From Lachnospiraceae bacterium (GTDB lineage: Bacteria > Bacillota > Clostridia > Lachnospirales > Lachnospiraceae), in contig JAFUWM010000109.1 in the NCBI GenBank assembly GCA_017483425.1, forward strand, positions 1-10,103: a stretch of DNA of 10,103 nucleotides. The letters are read 5' to 3'. Both the position numbers and the translations under genes were made by a program. This document shows positions 1-7,178 of the stretch, one piece after another (within the stretch, counting starts at the first letter, position 1; the number at the start of each line of letters is the position of its first letter). The notes under the pieces were generated by a model, which was given only the letters and a program-made list of their open reading frames with translations, searched no databases and had not been told where the DNA came from.

Positions 1-270
1 GCTCATATCCGCGTGGAAGGAAATACGGCTATCATAGACGGTTCGGACGGATTTACAGGGGCGCATATTTCAGCGCCGGATCTGAGAGCAGGCGCGGCAC
101 TGGCACTGGCGGCACTTGCGGCTGACGGAACGACCGTAATGGATGATGTCCGCTTCATAGAGCGGGGCTATGAGGATTTTGACCAGAAGATAAGAGAGCT
201 TGGCGGCGACATCATAAAGACGGATGATGTCAGGCAGGAGATCAAAAAATCAAAGTTCAAGGTAGTCTGA
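1..270 (+). CDS. murA: UDP-N-acetylglucosamine 1-carboxyvinyltransferase (MurA), C-terminal fragment
   Basis: MurA transfers enolpyruvate from phosphoenolpyruvate to UDP-GlcNAc, the first committed cytoplasmic step of peptidoglycan synthesis. Only the last 89 codons are in the window; the reading frame is open from base 1, so the gene begins upstream. The visible part carries the family's C-terminal signatures: an APDLRAGAAL segment (Arg at visible residue 29) and an IERGYEDFD segment (Arg at visible residue 55). These correspond to the conserved DLRA and DRGYE motifs, whose arginines contact substrate in characterised MurA enzymes. The protein ends in a short lysine-rich tail. The catalytic Cys/Asp loop lies outside the window, so activity cannot be judged, nor whether this is the MurA1 or the MurA2/MurZ paralogue found in many Firmicutes. 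The stop TGA at 268-270 directly abuts the stop of the convergent HD-GYP gene. Confidence 0.93.
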   Translation, partial: AHIRVEGNTAIIDGSDGFTGAHISAPDLRAGAALALAALAADGTTVMDDVRFIERGYEDFDQKIRELGGDIIKTDDVRQEIKKSKFKVV

Positions 271-1359
271 TCACAGTATAGCTTCTACGTAGAGTCCGTG
301 TTCATGCGAAAGGTCGATATAGTGTGATCCGCAGTGAACCATAGGATGAGACAGATCTAATTTATTAATCAGTACGATATCACCTTCCAGTCCATTGGAA
401 AGCAAAACCCTGTTATTCACATAGCTGTTTACTATATACTCGAGGAAAGTAAGAATGTATTTTGAGTCGTACTTCTGTAAGCCCTCGCTCTCGAATATCC
501 CTATGACCTTGAAAGGACATAAAGGCCCTCTGTATACACGCGCTGAGGTCATGGCGTCATAAACATCGGCTATTGAAACAATTTTTGCGAAATCATCTAT
601 GCGATCTCCCGTGAGTCCCAGAGGATATCCGGAGCCATCGCATCTCTCGTGATGCATGAGGGCGGCGTTCTTGATATGATCATCCATGTCAAGATCCTTA
701 AGAATATTATATCCTTCGACCGTATGGGTCTTTATTACCTGGTATTCATCGTCAGTGAGTTTTGCCGGTTTGCCGAGTATCTGCTCCGGGATCTTAAGCT
801 TGCCTATATCGTGAAGCATACCGGCAACGGTAAGAGTATCCACATCCCTGTCAGGCATACCGAGCCAGCGGCCGAACACATGACAGATCAGTGCCACATT
901 CATGCAGTGCGCGAAAGTAGGATCGTCGTACATACGCATATTATGGAGCATATCGAAGATCTGAAGCCCGGAAGGAGTTTTCTGAAGCAGATCATTTGTA
1001 TCCTTTAACAGACTGTCCGTGTCAACCTTGCTGCCCTTTGAAACCGTGAGCAGGGAATTGACCTGACCCTTGAAGTCGTCAACCGCTCCCTCGAAATTAG
1101 CCTTAAACTCTTTATATTCCGGAGAAGCCTTTATCCGCTGGCTATAGGTCATCTCCTCTTTAGGGATCTGCTCTATGGGAGTATCGCTTGTAGAGTCTTC
1201 CCTGACGCGTACAGAGATGATGGAATAAAATTCAAGCTTTGTAATGGATTTATCCGTCAACTCCGTATCCTTAAGCAGAACGAGTTGATTATTATATGTA
1301 TATACGTCTTCCGCGACGACCATACCCGGTATTAAATTCTGGGTAAGAATCCTTGGCAT
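271..1359 (-). CDS. HD-GYP domain cyclic-di-GMP phosphodiesterase
   Basis: A 362-residue cytoplasmic protein predicted to hydrolyse cyclic-di-GMP and so lower this second messenger. Residues 1-55 form a small N-terminal domain (LIPGMVVAEDVY...) often found in front of clostridial HD-GYP domains. Residues 65-125 are a charged, probably helical linker. The HD-GYP domain spans about 145-315 with all signature residues: H151, HDIGK at 183-187, H212, HHERCDGSGYP at 236-246 and D265 in SIADVYDA. A C-terminal segment (about 316-362, VLLSNGLEGDIVLINK...) follows the catalytic domain. There is no signal peptide, membrane helix or receiver domain, so the input signal is unknown. The start ATG is preceded by GGGAG (1366-1370, minus strand) at a 6-nt spacing, and a near-consensus promoter lies at 1397-1425. 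Family assignment is very secure. Phosphodiesterase activity is inferred from the intact motif; cGAMP is another substrate known for some HD-GYP proteins. Confidence 0.93.
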   Translation of the reverse strand: MPRILTQNLIPGMVVAEDVYTYNNQLVLLKDTELTDKSITKLEFYSIISVRVREDSTSDTPIEQIPKEEMTYSQRIKASPEYKEFKANFEGAVDDFKGQVNSLLTVSKGSKVDTDSLLKDTNDLLQKTPSGLQIFDMLHNMRMYDDPTFAHCMNVALICHVFGRWLGMPDRDVDTLTVAGMLHDIGKLKIPEQILGKPAKLTDDEYQVIKTHTVEGYNILKDLDMDDHIKNAALMHHERCDGSGYPLGLTGDRIDDFAKIVSIADVYDAMTSARVYRGPLCPFKVIGIFESEGLQKYDSKYILTFLEYIVNSYVNNRVLLSNGLEGDIVLINKLDLSHPMVHCGSHYIDLSHEHGLYVEAIL

Positions 1360-1396
1360 CAGCTACTCCCGAATCACATAAATAAATATCTATGTA

Positions 1397-1425
1397 AGTA
1401 TAGAAATCTTTCAGGACAATGTCAA
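1397..1425 (-). promoter_or_regulatory. Sigma-A-type promoter of the HD-GYP gene
   Basis: On the minus strand a perfect -35 TTGACA (1425-1420) is followed by a 17-bp spacer (1419-1403) and a -10 TATACT (1402-1397, 5 of 6 consensus bases). Transcription would start near 1390, giving a leader of about 30 nt before the ATG at 1359. The promoter is back to back with the proposed mannanase promoter, with only 6 bp between the two -35 boxes. Such a strong consensus suggests substantial basal expression unless a repressor acts here. Confidence 0.82.
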
Positions 1426-1439
1426 ACGACCTTGACGTT
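1418..1439. repeat. Inverted repeat joining the two divergent -35 boxes
   Basis: The dyad is AATGTCAA, 6 bp, TTGACGTT: seven of eight arm positions pair, the one mismatch being 1420 against 1437. Each arm contains the -35 hexamer of one divergent promoter, so part of the symmetry follows simply from two consensus -35 boxes facing apart. The AA/TT flanks outside the hexamers add symmetry that this does not require, so it could be a dimeric regulator's operator. No specific regulator is recognisable. Confidence 0.4.
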
Positions 1440-1460
1440 TATCAGTATAAGTAATAAATT
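1432..1460 (+). promoter_or_regulatory. Probable promoter of the GH26 gene
   Basis: TTGACG (1432-1437, 5 of 6) is followed by a 17-bp spacer and TAAATT (1455-1460, 4 of 6). Transcription would start near 1467, giving a leader of about 28 nt that contains the AAAGGAG ribosome binding site at 1482-1488. It is weaker than the opposing HD-GYP promoter. Because dnaE follows the mannanase with no visible terminator, this promoter may also contribute to dnaE expression. Confidence 0.5.
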
Positions 1461-1494
1461 TTTAAGAATAAGCATATGTGCAAAGGAGACGGAG

Positions 1495-2445
1495 ATGAAA
1501 CAGCATCAGAGAATACCGGTAAATAAAAACGCGACCAAAGGGGCAAAAGAGCTGCTGGCGTTTCTGTATGATACAGCGGGAAAGGCAATAATTACCGGGC
1601 AACACACCCAGACTAATCCTATGGAGGAGATAGACTATATTTTCGGAAAAACAGGGAAAAGGCCTAAACTGAGGGGTTTCGAGCTGTTATCTTATTCTCC
1701 GAACATAAACTATGACGATGCTTCCAAAGAGTGCCTTGATGAGATATATGACAACAGAGGAACTCTGGAGACGGCGATGAAATGGGCGGAAAACCCTGAC
1801 GGGATACTTACCTTTTCATTTCACTGGTATTCCCCTATAGGTGGCAGAGACAAGAGCTTCTATGCGAAGAATACAGACTTTGATGCATCAAAGGTGCTGA
1901 CGGAGTGGACTCCCGAGAGGAAGGCATTTTATCATGATATGGATGTGATCGCGGAACATCTGAAGCCGTTTTATGACAAAGATATACCAATTCTCTGGAG
2001 ACCTTTCCATGAGTCAGACGGAGACTGGTTCTGGTGGGGAGCAAAGGGGCCGGAAGTTGCGAGTGAGCTGTATAAACTTATGTTTGATCATTATACAGAG
2101 CACCACCATCTGGATAATCTCGTCTGGGTCTGGAACTGCCGGCTCAAAGAAGGCTATCCCGGTGACGAGTACGTGGATGTGATATCTGTAGATATATATC
2201 TGCCCGAATATAAAGCTACGGATTATCAGGCGGAATATGAGGAGCTTATTAAAAATACGACCGGAAACAAGGTTGCTGCGCTCGCGGAGGTTGGTTATCT
2301 TCCGGATATACATCTGCTTGAAAAAAGTCATATTCCCTGGGCATACTATATGGCATGGTCCAAGGAGTTCTGCATGGGTGAGAAGTACAATACGACAGAG
2401 CATTTGAAAGAAATGTATATAAGCGACTACTCCCTGACAGAATAG
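1495..2445 (+). CDS. Cytoplasmic glycoside hydrolase family 26 (beta-mannanase-like)
   Basis: A 316-residue single-domain GH26 enzyme, expected to cleave beta-1,4-mannosidic bonds by a retaining mechanism in a clan GH-A (beta/alpha)8 barrel. The acid/base glutamate is E173 in RPFHESDGDWFWWG (169-182). The likely nucleophile is E265 in AALAEVG (261-267). Other family landmarks are ITGQH (33-37), SFHW (108-111), NLVWVWN (208-214) and WAYYMAW (282-288). I chose ATG 1495 because AAAGGAG (1482-1488) precedes it by 6 nt; a longer in-frame TTG start at 1432 falls inside the promoter. There is no signal peptide, carbohydrate-binding module or anchor, unlike the secreted mannanases of this family. It probably acts on imported manno-oligosaccharides in the cytoplasm. 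Substrate is inferred: GH26 also contains mannobiohydrolases, beta-1,3-xylanases and lichenases. No transporter or mannoside phosphorylase lies nearby. dnaE begins 20 bp downstream. Confidence 0.88.
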   Translation: MKQHQRIPVNKNATKGAKELLAFLYDTAGKAIITGQHTQTNPMEEIDYIFGKTGKRPKLRGFELLSYSPNINYDDASKECLDEIYDNRGTLETAMKWAENPDGILTFSFHWYSPIGGRDKSFYAKNTDFDASKVLTEWTPERKAFYHDMDVIAEHLKPFYDKDIPILWRPFHESDGDWFWWGAKGPEVASELYKLMFDHYTEHHHLDNLVWVWNCRLKEGYPGDEYVDVISVDIYLPEYKATDYQAEYEELIKNTTGNKVAALAEVGYLPDIHLLEKSHIPWAYYMAWSKEFCMGEKYNTTEHLKEMYISDYSLTE

Positions 2446-2459
2446 AATTATGGTAAAAT
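2434..2459 (+). promoter_or_regulatory. Extended -10 promoter of dnaE, possibly giving a leaderless mRNA
   Basis: TGGTAAAAT (2451-2459) is an extended -10 element: TG, one base, then TAAAAT matching TATAAT at 5 of 6. A CTGACA at 2434-2439 resembles a -35 box but sits only 14 bp upstream, shorter than usual, so recognition may rest on the extended -10. It overlaps the end of the mannanase gene. A start 6-8 nt beyond the -10 falls at 2465-2467, on the dnaE ATG at 2466. No Shine-Dalgarno sequence lies between the two genes. Confidence 0.55.
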
Positions 2460-2465
2460 CAATCT

Positions 2466-5400
2466 ATGTCATTTGTTCATCTTCATACCCATACGGAGTA
2501 CAGTCTCCTTGACGGGTCAAACAAGATAAAGGAATATGTGACCCGGGTCAAAGAGCTCGGTATGAATGCCGCTGCGATCACCGATCACGGTGTCATGTAC
2601 GGCGTCATCGATTTCTACAAGGAATGTACCAGGCAGGGAATAAAACCTGTCATAGGCTGTGAGGTATACGTCGCTCCCGGATCCAGATTTGACAAGGAAG
2701 CATCTCACGGAGATGACCGTTATTTTCACCTGATACTTCTCGCTGAAAACAATACCGGTTATCAGAACCTTATGAAGATAGTATCCACAGGCTTCACGGA
2801 AGGATACTATTACAAGCCGAGAGTGGATAAGGAAACTCTGCGAAAATATCACGAGGGGATCATCTGCTCGTCAGCCTGTCTTGCGGGAGAGATCGCAAGT
2901 GATCTTGACAGACGGCTTTTTGACAAGGCAGAAAAGGCAGCCCTGGAGCACCTCGATATATTCGGCAGGGGCAATTTTTTCCTTGAGCTTCAGGATCATC
3001 TTGACGGGGCACAGACTCTTGTGAATCAGGGGCTTATACAGCTTTCAAAAAAGCTTGATATACCTCTTATAGTAACGAATGACTGTCACTACACATATCC
3101 AGATGATGCAAAGCCGCATGACATACTGCTCTGTATACAGACCGGAAAAAAGCTTAACGATGAAGACCGTATGCGTTACCCCGGGGGTCAGTACTATGTA
3201 AAAAGCGAGGAGGAGATGAGAGAACTCTTTCCTTATCTTCCGGAGGCGCTGGAAAACACCCAGACCATAGCAGACAGATGTAATATAGACATAGAATTTC
3301 ACAATACAAAGCTGCCTCATTTTGAAATCCCGGATGCTTTCAGTTCTTCGTGGGATTATCTGTGTCATCTTGCATATAAGGGATTGGAAGAGAGATATCC
3401 CGATGATGACGGGAGTCTGAGGGAGAGACTGGATTATGAGCTCTCTGTCATACAAAAGATGGGCTATGTCGATTATTTCCTCATAGTCTGGGACTATATA
3501 AATTATTCAAAATCGCATGGTATCCCCGTGGGACCCGGACGTGGCTCCGCGGCCGGGGCGGTGCTTTCTTATTGTCTCAGGATAACGGATCTTGATCCGA
3601 TAAGGTACAGTCTTCTCTTTGAGCGTTTTCTTAATCCCGAGCGCGTCTCAATGCCTGATATAGATGTGGATTTTGCGTATGAGGGCAGACAGCAGGTCAT
3701 AGATTATGTAGTGCATAAATACGGACGCTCAAAATGCGTACAGATAATAACTTTCGGAACCCTGCAGGCAAAGGGCGTGATAAGGGATGTCTGCCGGGTC
3801 ATGGATCTGCCGTACTCAAGGGGTGACCAGCTTGCGAAGCTTGTGCCTGCAGAGCTTGGAATGACTCTTTTAAAGGCTATGGAGCAGAATAAGGAATTCA
3901 AGCAGCTATATGATACAGATCCCGAGGTAAAGGATATCATAGATATGTGCTTAAGGCTTGAGGGTCTGCCAAGGCACAGCTCAATGCATGCCGCGGGCAT
4001 ACTCATAACTCCCGAGGATGCGGATAACTATGTGCCTCTTTCAAGACAGGGAGGCGGCGAGATCACGACCCAGTATACTATGACGACGCTGGAGGAGCTG
4101 GGACTCTTGAAGATGGACTTTTTAGGACTGCGAACTCTCACCGTCATACAGGATGCCGTGGATGCCGCCATAGCAAGGAATCCCGGACTCGAGCTTAATA
4201 TAAACGCCATAGACCTTGATGATAAAAATGTGCTCGACTATATCGGTACGGGAGCTACCGAGGGAGTATTCCAGCTTGAGTCGGGAGGAATGCAGCTTTT
4301 CATGAAAAGGCTGATGCCCAAATCCTTCGAGGATATAATTGCGGGCATAGCCTTATACAGACCCGGTCCGATGGACTTCATCCCCAAGTACATTGCCGGA
4401 AAAAACGATGCCGGGAATATACAGTATGATACCAAGGAGCTCATACCGATCTTAGATACGACCTACGGATGTATAGTATATCAGGAGCAGGTCATGCAGA
4501 TATTCCAGTCGCTTGCGGGGTATTCGCTGGGGCAGGCTGATAATATCCGCCGCGCTATGAGCAAGAAAAAGCAGTATGTGATAGATGAAAACCGGCAGTC
4601 CTTTATATACGGAGATGCAAAGCAGAATATACAGGGCTGTGTAAACAGGGGAATATCAGAGAGCGCGGCAAACAGTATATACGATTCGATGAATGACTTC
4701 GCAAAATATGCTTTCAATAAGAGTCACTCCGCCTGCTACGCTGTACTCACGATGCAGACGGCCTATCTGAAATACTACTATCCCGTGGAATTCATGGCCG
4801 CGCTGCTGACAAGCTTCATGGATAATTCGAGGAAGATACCTGAATACATACTTGTCTGCAGGGAGATGGGGATAGAGATTCTGCCACCTGATATAAACGA
4901 GGGAGACGGAGCCTTTACCGCCTACGGAGACAGATCCATCCGTTACGGTATGTCGGCTGTACGCGGGCTGGGTCCGTCTGTAATAAATATCATTGTACAG
5001 GAGCGCGAGCAAAACGGCAGATTTAAGGATCTCAGGGATTTTATCGAAAGAACGGTCGGGAAGGAATTAAATAAAAGAGCAGTCGAAAACCTGATAAAAG
5101 CCGGGGCGCTTGATACACTTCCCGGAAATCGAAGGCAGAAAGTTATAGCCTTTCCCATGCTTATGGAAGATATAGCACGGGAAAAAAAGGATAATATAGC
5201 CGGACAGATGTCACTTTTTGAAATTATGGAAGACGGAGCCGGGGAGACACCGCCCGGGTTTTCTCTTCCGGACGTGGATGATTTTCCTGAGGAGGTGAAG
5301 CTTGCCGACGAGAAGAAGATGCTCGGGATCTATATCACCGGACATCCTCTGCAGGCCTATGAGACTCTCTGGAAAAAAAATATAACGAAGAGATCCATCG

Positions 5401-5921
5401 ATTTCATCCGGGATGAAGAAAGCGATACAGTCGGGGTAGAAGACGGTTCCGAAGAAACAATCGGCGGAATGATCTCGGATATAAATGAGCGCTATACCAA
5501 AAAAGGAGATCCCTTTGCGATAATCATTATAGAAGACCTCGTCGGGGCGATGCAGGTTATCGTATGGCCTGAACAGTATAGAAAAAATAAAGAGCTGCTT
5601 TCCATGGATCAGAAGTTATTTGTTACCGGAAGAGTGCGTGTGGAAGATGAGCGTGACGCATCCCTTACTGCAAACGAAATAGTATTATTTAATGATATGC
5701 CGGTAAAGCTGTATGTCAGGTTTGATGACAGGGATGATTACGAGGATAATAACAAAAAGCTGATGTCCGTACTTAACTCTGCGGATGAAGGGCAGGACTC
5801 GGTTATCGTATACTTAAAGGAGACAAAGCAGCAGAAAAAACTCAGGATAAAGATCATCGCCTCCGAAGCCCTTGATCCATTGCGGGAGGCATTCGGAGAC
5901 GATAACGTTGCTATTGTTTAA
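2466..5921 (+). CDS. dnaE: DNA polymerase III subunit alpha (DnaE)
   Basis: The 1151-residue replicative polymerase subunit, of normal full length. Domains in order: PHP (about 3-210), palm/catalytic core (about 285-555), fingers and beta-binding region (about 556-785), helix-hairpin-helix (about 790-885), OB fold (about 995-1075) and a C-terminal domain. The catalytic aspartates are D400 and D402 in MPDIDVDF and D551 in KMDFLGLRTL. GPGRGSAAG lies at 356-364. An internal QMSLF (914-918) fits the beta-clamp binding motif. PHP metal-ligand positions appear kept: H7, H9, D16, H41, E66, H88, C138, D206 and H208. The start is forced: an in-frame TAA at 2454-2456 blocks any upstream start, and the next Met (M33) would delete the PHP histidines. 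There is no Shine-Dalgarno. Firmicutes usually also carry PolC, so this may share replication duties. It converges with metK, 9 bp away. Confidence 0.98.
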   Translation: MSFVHLHTHTEYSLLDGSNKIKEYVTRVKELGMNAAAITDHGVMYGVIDFYKECTRQGIKPVIGCEVYVAPGSRFDKEASHGDDRYFHLILLAENNTGYQNLMKIVSTGFTEGYYYKPRVDKETLRKYHEGIICSSACLAGEIASDLDRRLFDKAEKAALEHLDIFGRGNFFLELQDHLDGAQTLVNQGLIQLSKKLDIPLIVTNDCHYTYPDDAKPHDILLCIQTGKKLNDEDRMRYPGGQYYVKSEEEMRELFPYLPEALENTQTIADRCNIDIEFHNTKLPHFEIPDAFSSSWDYLCHLAYKGLEERYPDDDGSLRERLDYELSVIQKMGYVDYFLIVWDYINYSKSHGIPVGPGRGSAAGAVLSYCLRITDLDPIRYSLLFERFLNPERVSMPDIDVDFAYEGRQQVIDYVVHKYGRSKCVQIITFGTLQAKGVIRDVCRVMDLPYSRGDQLAKLVPAELGMTLLKAMEQNKEFKQLYDTDPEVKDIIDMCLRLEGLPRHSSMHAAGILITPEDADNYVPLSRQGGGEITTQYTMTTLEELGLLKMDFLGLRTLTVIQDAVDAAIARNPGLELNINAIDLDDKNVLDYIGTGATEGVFQLESGGMQLFMKRLMPKSFEDIIAGIALYRPGPMDFIPKYIAGKNDAGNIQYDTKELIPILDTTYGCIVYQEQVMQIFQSLAGYSLGQADNIRRAMSKKKQYVIDENRQSFIYGDAKQNIQGCVNRGISESAANSIYDSMNDFAKYAFNKSHSACYAVLTMQTAYLKYYYPVEFMAALLTSFMDNSRKIPEYILVCREMGIEILPPDINEGDGAFTAYGDRSIRYGMSAVRGLGPSVINIIVQEREQNGRFKDLRDFIERTVGKELNKRAVENLIKAGALDTLPGNRRQKVIAFPMLMEDIAREKKDNIAGQMSLFEIMEDGAGETPPGFSLPDVDDFPEEVKLADEKKMLGIYITGHPLQAYETLWKKNITKRSIDFIRDEESDTVGVEDGSEETIGGMISDINERYTKKGDPFAIIIIEDLVGAMQVIVWPEQYRKNKELLSMDQKLFVTGRVRVEDERDASLTANEIVLFNDMPVKLYVRFDDRDDYEDNNKKLMSVLNSADEGQDSVIVYLKETKQQKKLRIKIIASEALDPLREAFGDDNVAIV

Positions 5922-5930
5922 GTTTTAATA

Positions 5931-7112
5931 TTAAAGGTATTTTTTCAGAGCATCTACCTTATCAAGCTTCTCCCAGGGGAGATCTACATCCGTGCGTCCG
6001 AAGTGGCCGTAAGCCGAGGTCTGCTTATATATAGGACGACGAAGATCCAGCATCTTGATGATGCCTGCGGGGCGAAGGTCAAAGTTCTCGCGGACTATCT
6101 CTACAAGCTTATCATCCGGGAGCTTTCCGGTACCTGCTGTATCCACGCTTATTGATGTAGGCTGAGCCACGCCGATAGCATATGAGAGCTGTATCTCGCA
6201 CTTATCAGCAAGTCCTGCCGCAACGAGGTTCTTTGCCACATATCTTGCGGCGTATGCAGCGGAACGGTCAACCTTGGTGCAGTCCTTTCCGGAGAAAGCG
6301 CCGCCGCCGTGACGTGCATATCCGCCGTAGGTATCGACTATTATTTTCCTTCCCGTAAGGCCGGCGTCACCGTGAGGGCCGCCTATGACAAATCTGCCGG
6401 TAGGATTGATATATACCTTTGTCTTGTCATCGATCATGCCTGCAGGACAGACAGGATCTATCACATATTTCCTTATATCCTCATGTATCTGTTCCTGGGT
6501 CACATCATCATCGTGCTGTGTTGAGATGACGACAGCTTCAAGACGAACGGGCTTGCCGTCCTCACCGTACTCCACAGATACCTGGCTCTTTCCGTCAGGC
6601 CTTAAATACTTAAGCGTCCCGTCTTTCCGGACCTTTGTAAGCTGCAGGCAGAGCTTGTGCGCAAGAGATATGGGATAGGGCATGTATTCCTCTGTCTCGT
6701 TTGTGGCATAGCCAAACATCATTCCCTGATCGCCTGCGCCCGTGTCGAGATCGTCTTCGAGACTTCCGCTTCTTGCCTCCAGAGCCTTGTCAACGCCCAT
6801 TGCGATATCGGATGACTGCTCGTCTATAGCTGAGAATACGGCACAGGTATTGCCGTCAAAGCCGTATTCTGACTTTGTGTATCCGATCTCCTTTACGGTG
6901 TCACGGACGACCTTCTGGATATCCACGTAGGCTTTCGTTGAGATCTCTCCCGTGACAAGGACAAAGCCGGTGCAGGTCGTAGTCTCGCAGGCAACACGGC
7001 TCATGGGATCCTGTCTCATGCACTCGTCAAGGATCGCGTCGGATATCGCGTCGCAGACCTTGTCGGGGTGTCCTTCAGTGACTGATTCTGAAGTAAATAA
7101 TCTTTTTTCCAT
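5931..7112 (-). CDS. metK: S-adenosylmethionine synthase (methionine adenosyltransferase)
   Basis: MetK makes S-adenosylmethionine from ATP and methionine in the cytoplasm as a homotetramer. The 393-residue length is standard. N-terminal SESVTEGHPDK contains the catalytic His (H15) and metal ligand D17. The methionine-binding signature GAGDQGMMFGY starts at 125, and the family signatures GDAGLTGRKIIVDTYGG (248-264) and GGGAFSGKD (269-277) are intact. The one small oddity is Cys278, where KDPTKVDRS is usual in the family. The start ATG at 7112-7110 is preceded by AAGGAAG (7126-7120, minus strand) at a 7-nt spacing. Expression is evidently controlled by the SAM-I riboswitch and terminator in the leader (7141-7298): the enzyme's product represses its own gene. 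Its stop is 9 bp from the convergent dnaE stop, with no recognisable terminator between them. Confidence 0.98.
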   Translation of the reverse strand: MEKRLFTSESVTEGHPDKVCDAISDAILDECMRQDPMSRVACETTTCTGFVLVTGEISTKAYVDIQKVVRDTVKEIGYTKSEYGFDGNTCAVFSAIDEQSSDIAMGVDKALEARSGSLEDDLDTGAGDQGMMFGYATNETEEYMPYPISLAHKLCLQLTKVRKDGTLKYLRPDGKSQVSVEYGEDGKPVRLEAVVISTQHDDDVTQEQIHEDIRKYVIDPVCPAGMIDDKTKVYINPTGRFVIGGPHGDAGLTGRKIIVDTYGGYARHGGGAFSGKDCTKVDRSAAYAARYVAKNLVAAGLADKCEIQLSYAIGVAQPTSISVDTAGTGKLPDDKLVEIVRENFDLRPAGIIKMLDLRRPIYKQTSAYGHFGRTDVDLPWEKLDKVDALKKYL

Positions 7113-7140
7113 TGTTTTTCTTCCTTTCTTTTTAAATTAG

Positions 7141-7161
7141 AAAAGCCCGCCTGAGGCGGAC
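7141..7161 (-). terminator. Riboswitch-controlled intrinsic terminator of the metK leader
   Basis: On the minus strand GTCCGCC (7161-7155) pairs with GGCGGGC (7151-7145) in a 7-bp GC-rich stem with a three-base TCA loop, followed by TTTT (7144-7141). It lies about 29 nt before the metK start codon. A competing antiterminator is possible: GAGG (7183-7180), at the 3' strand of riboswitch helix P1, can pair with CCTC (7156-7153), with ATTT (7179-7176) and AAAT (7168-7165) pairing inside. This would break both P1 and the terminator. Confidence 0.88.
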
Positions 7162-7178
7162 CCGATTTTATAATCAAA

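Noticed and set aside
284..293. Perfect 10-bp palindrome TCTACGTAGA near the HD-GYP 3' end
   Set aside because: It is short, lies in coding sequence, has no loop or T-run, and is explained by ordinary codons.
649..1008. 119-codon open frame on the + strand inside the HD-GYP gene
   Set aside because: It lies entirely antisense to a well-supported gene with intact motifs and shows no recognisable protein features.
1432..1494. N-terminal extension of the mannanase from a TTG start
   Set aside because: The TTG is the -35 box of the proposed promoter, the extension is not a convincing signal peptide, and ATG 1495 has a strong AAAGGAG site.
2014..2403. 129-codon minus-strand frame under the mannanase gene
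   Set aside because: It is a shadow of the GH26 reading frame, which carries both catalytic glutamates.
5924..5935. A/T palindrome TTTAATATTAAA as a bidirectional terminator
   Set aside because: It has no G-C pairs and almost no loop, so the RNA hairpin would be too weak to count as an intrinsic terminator.
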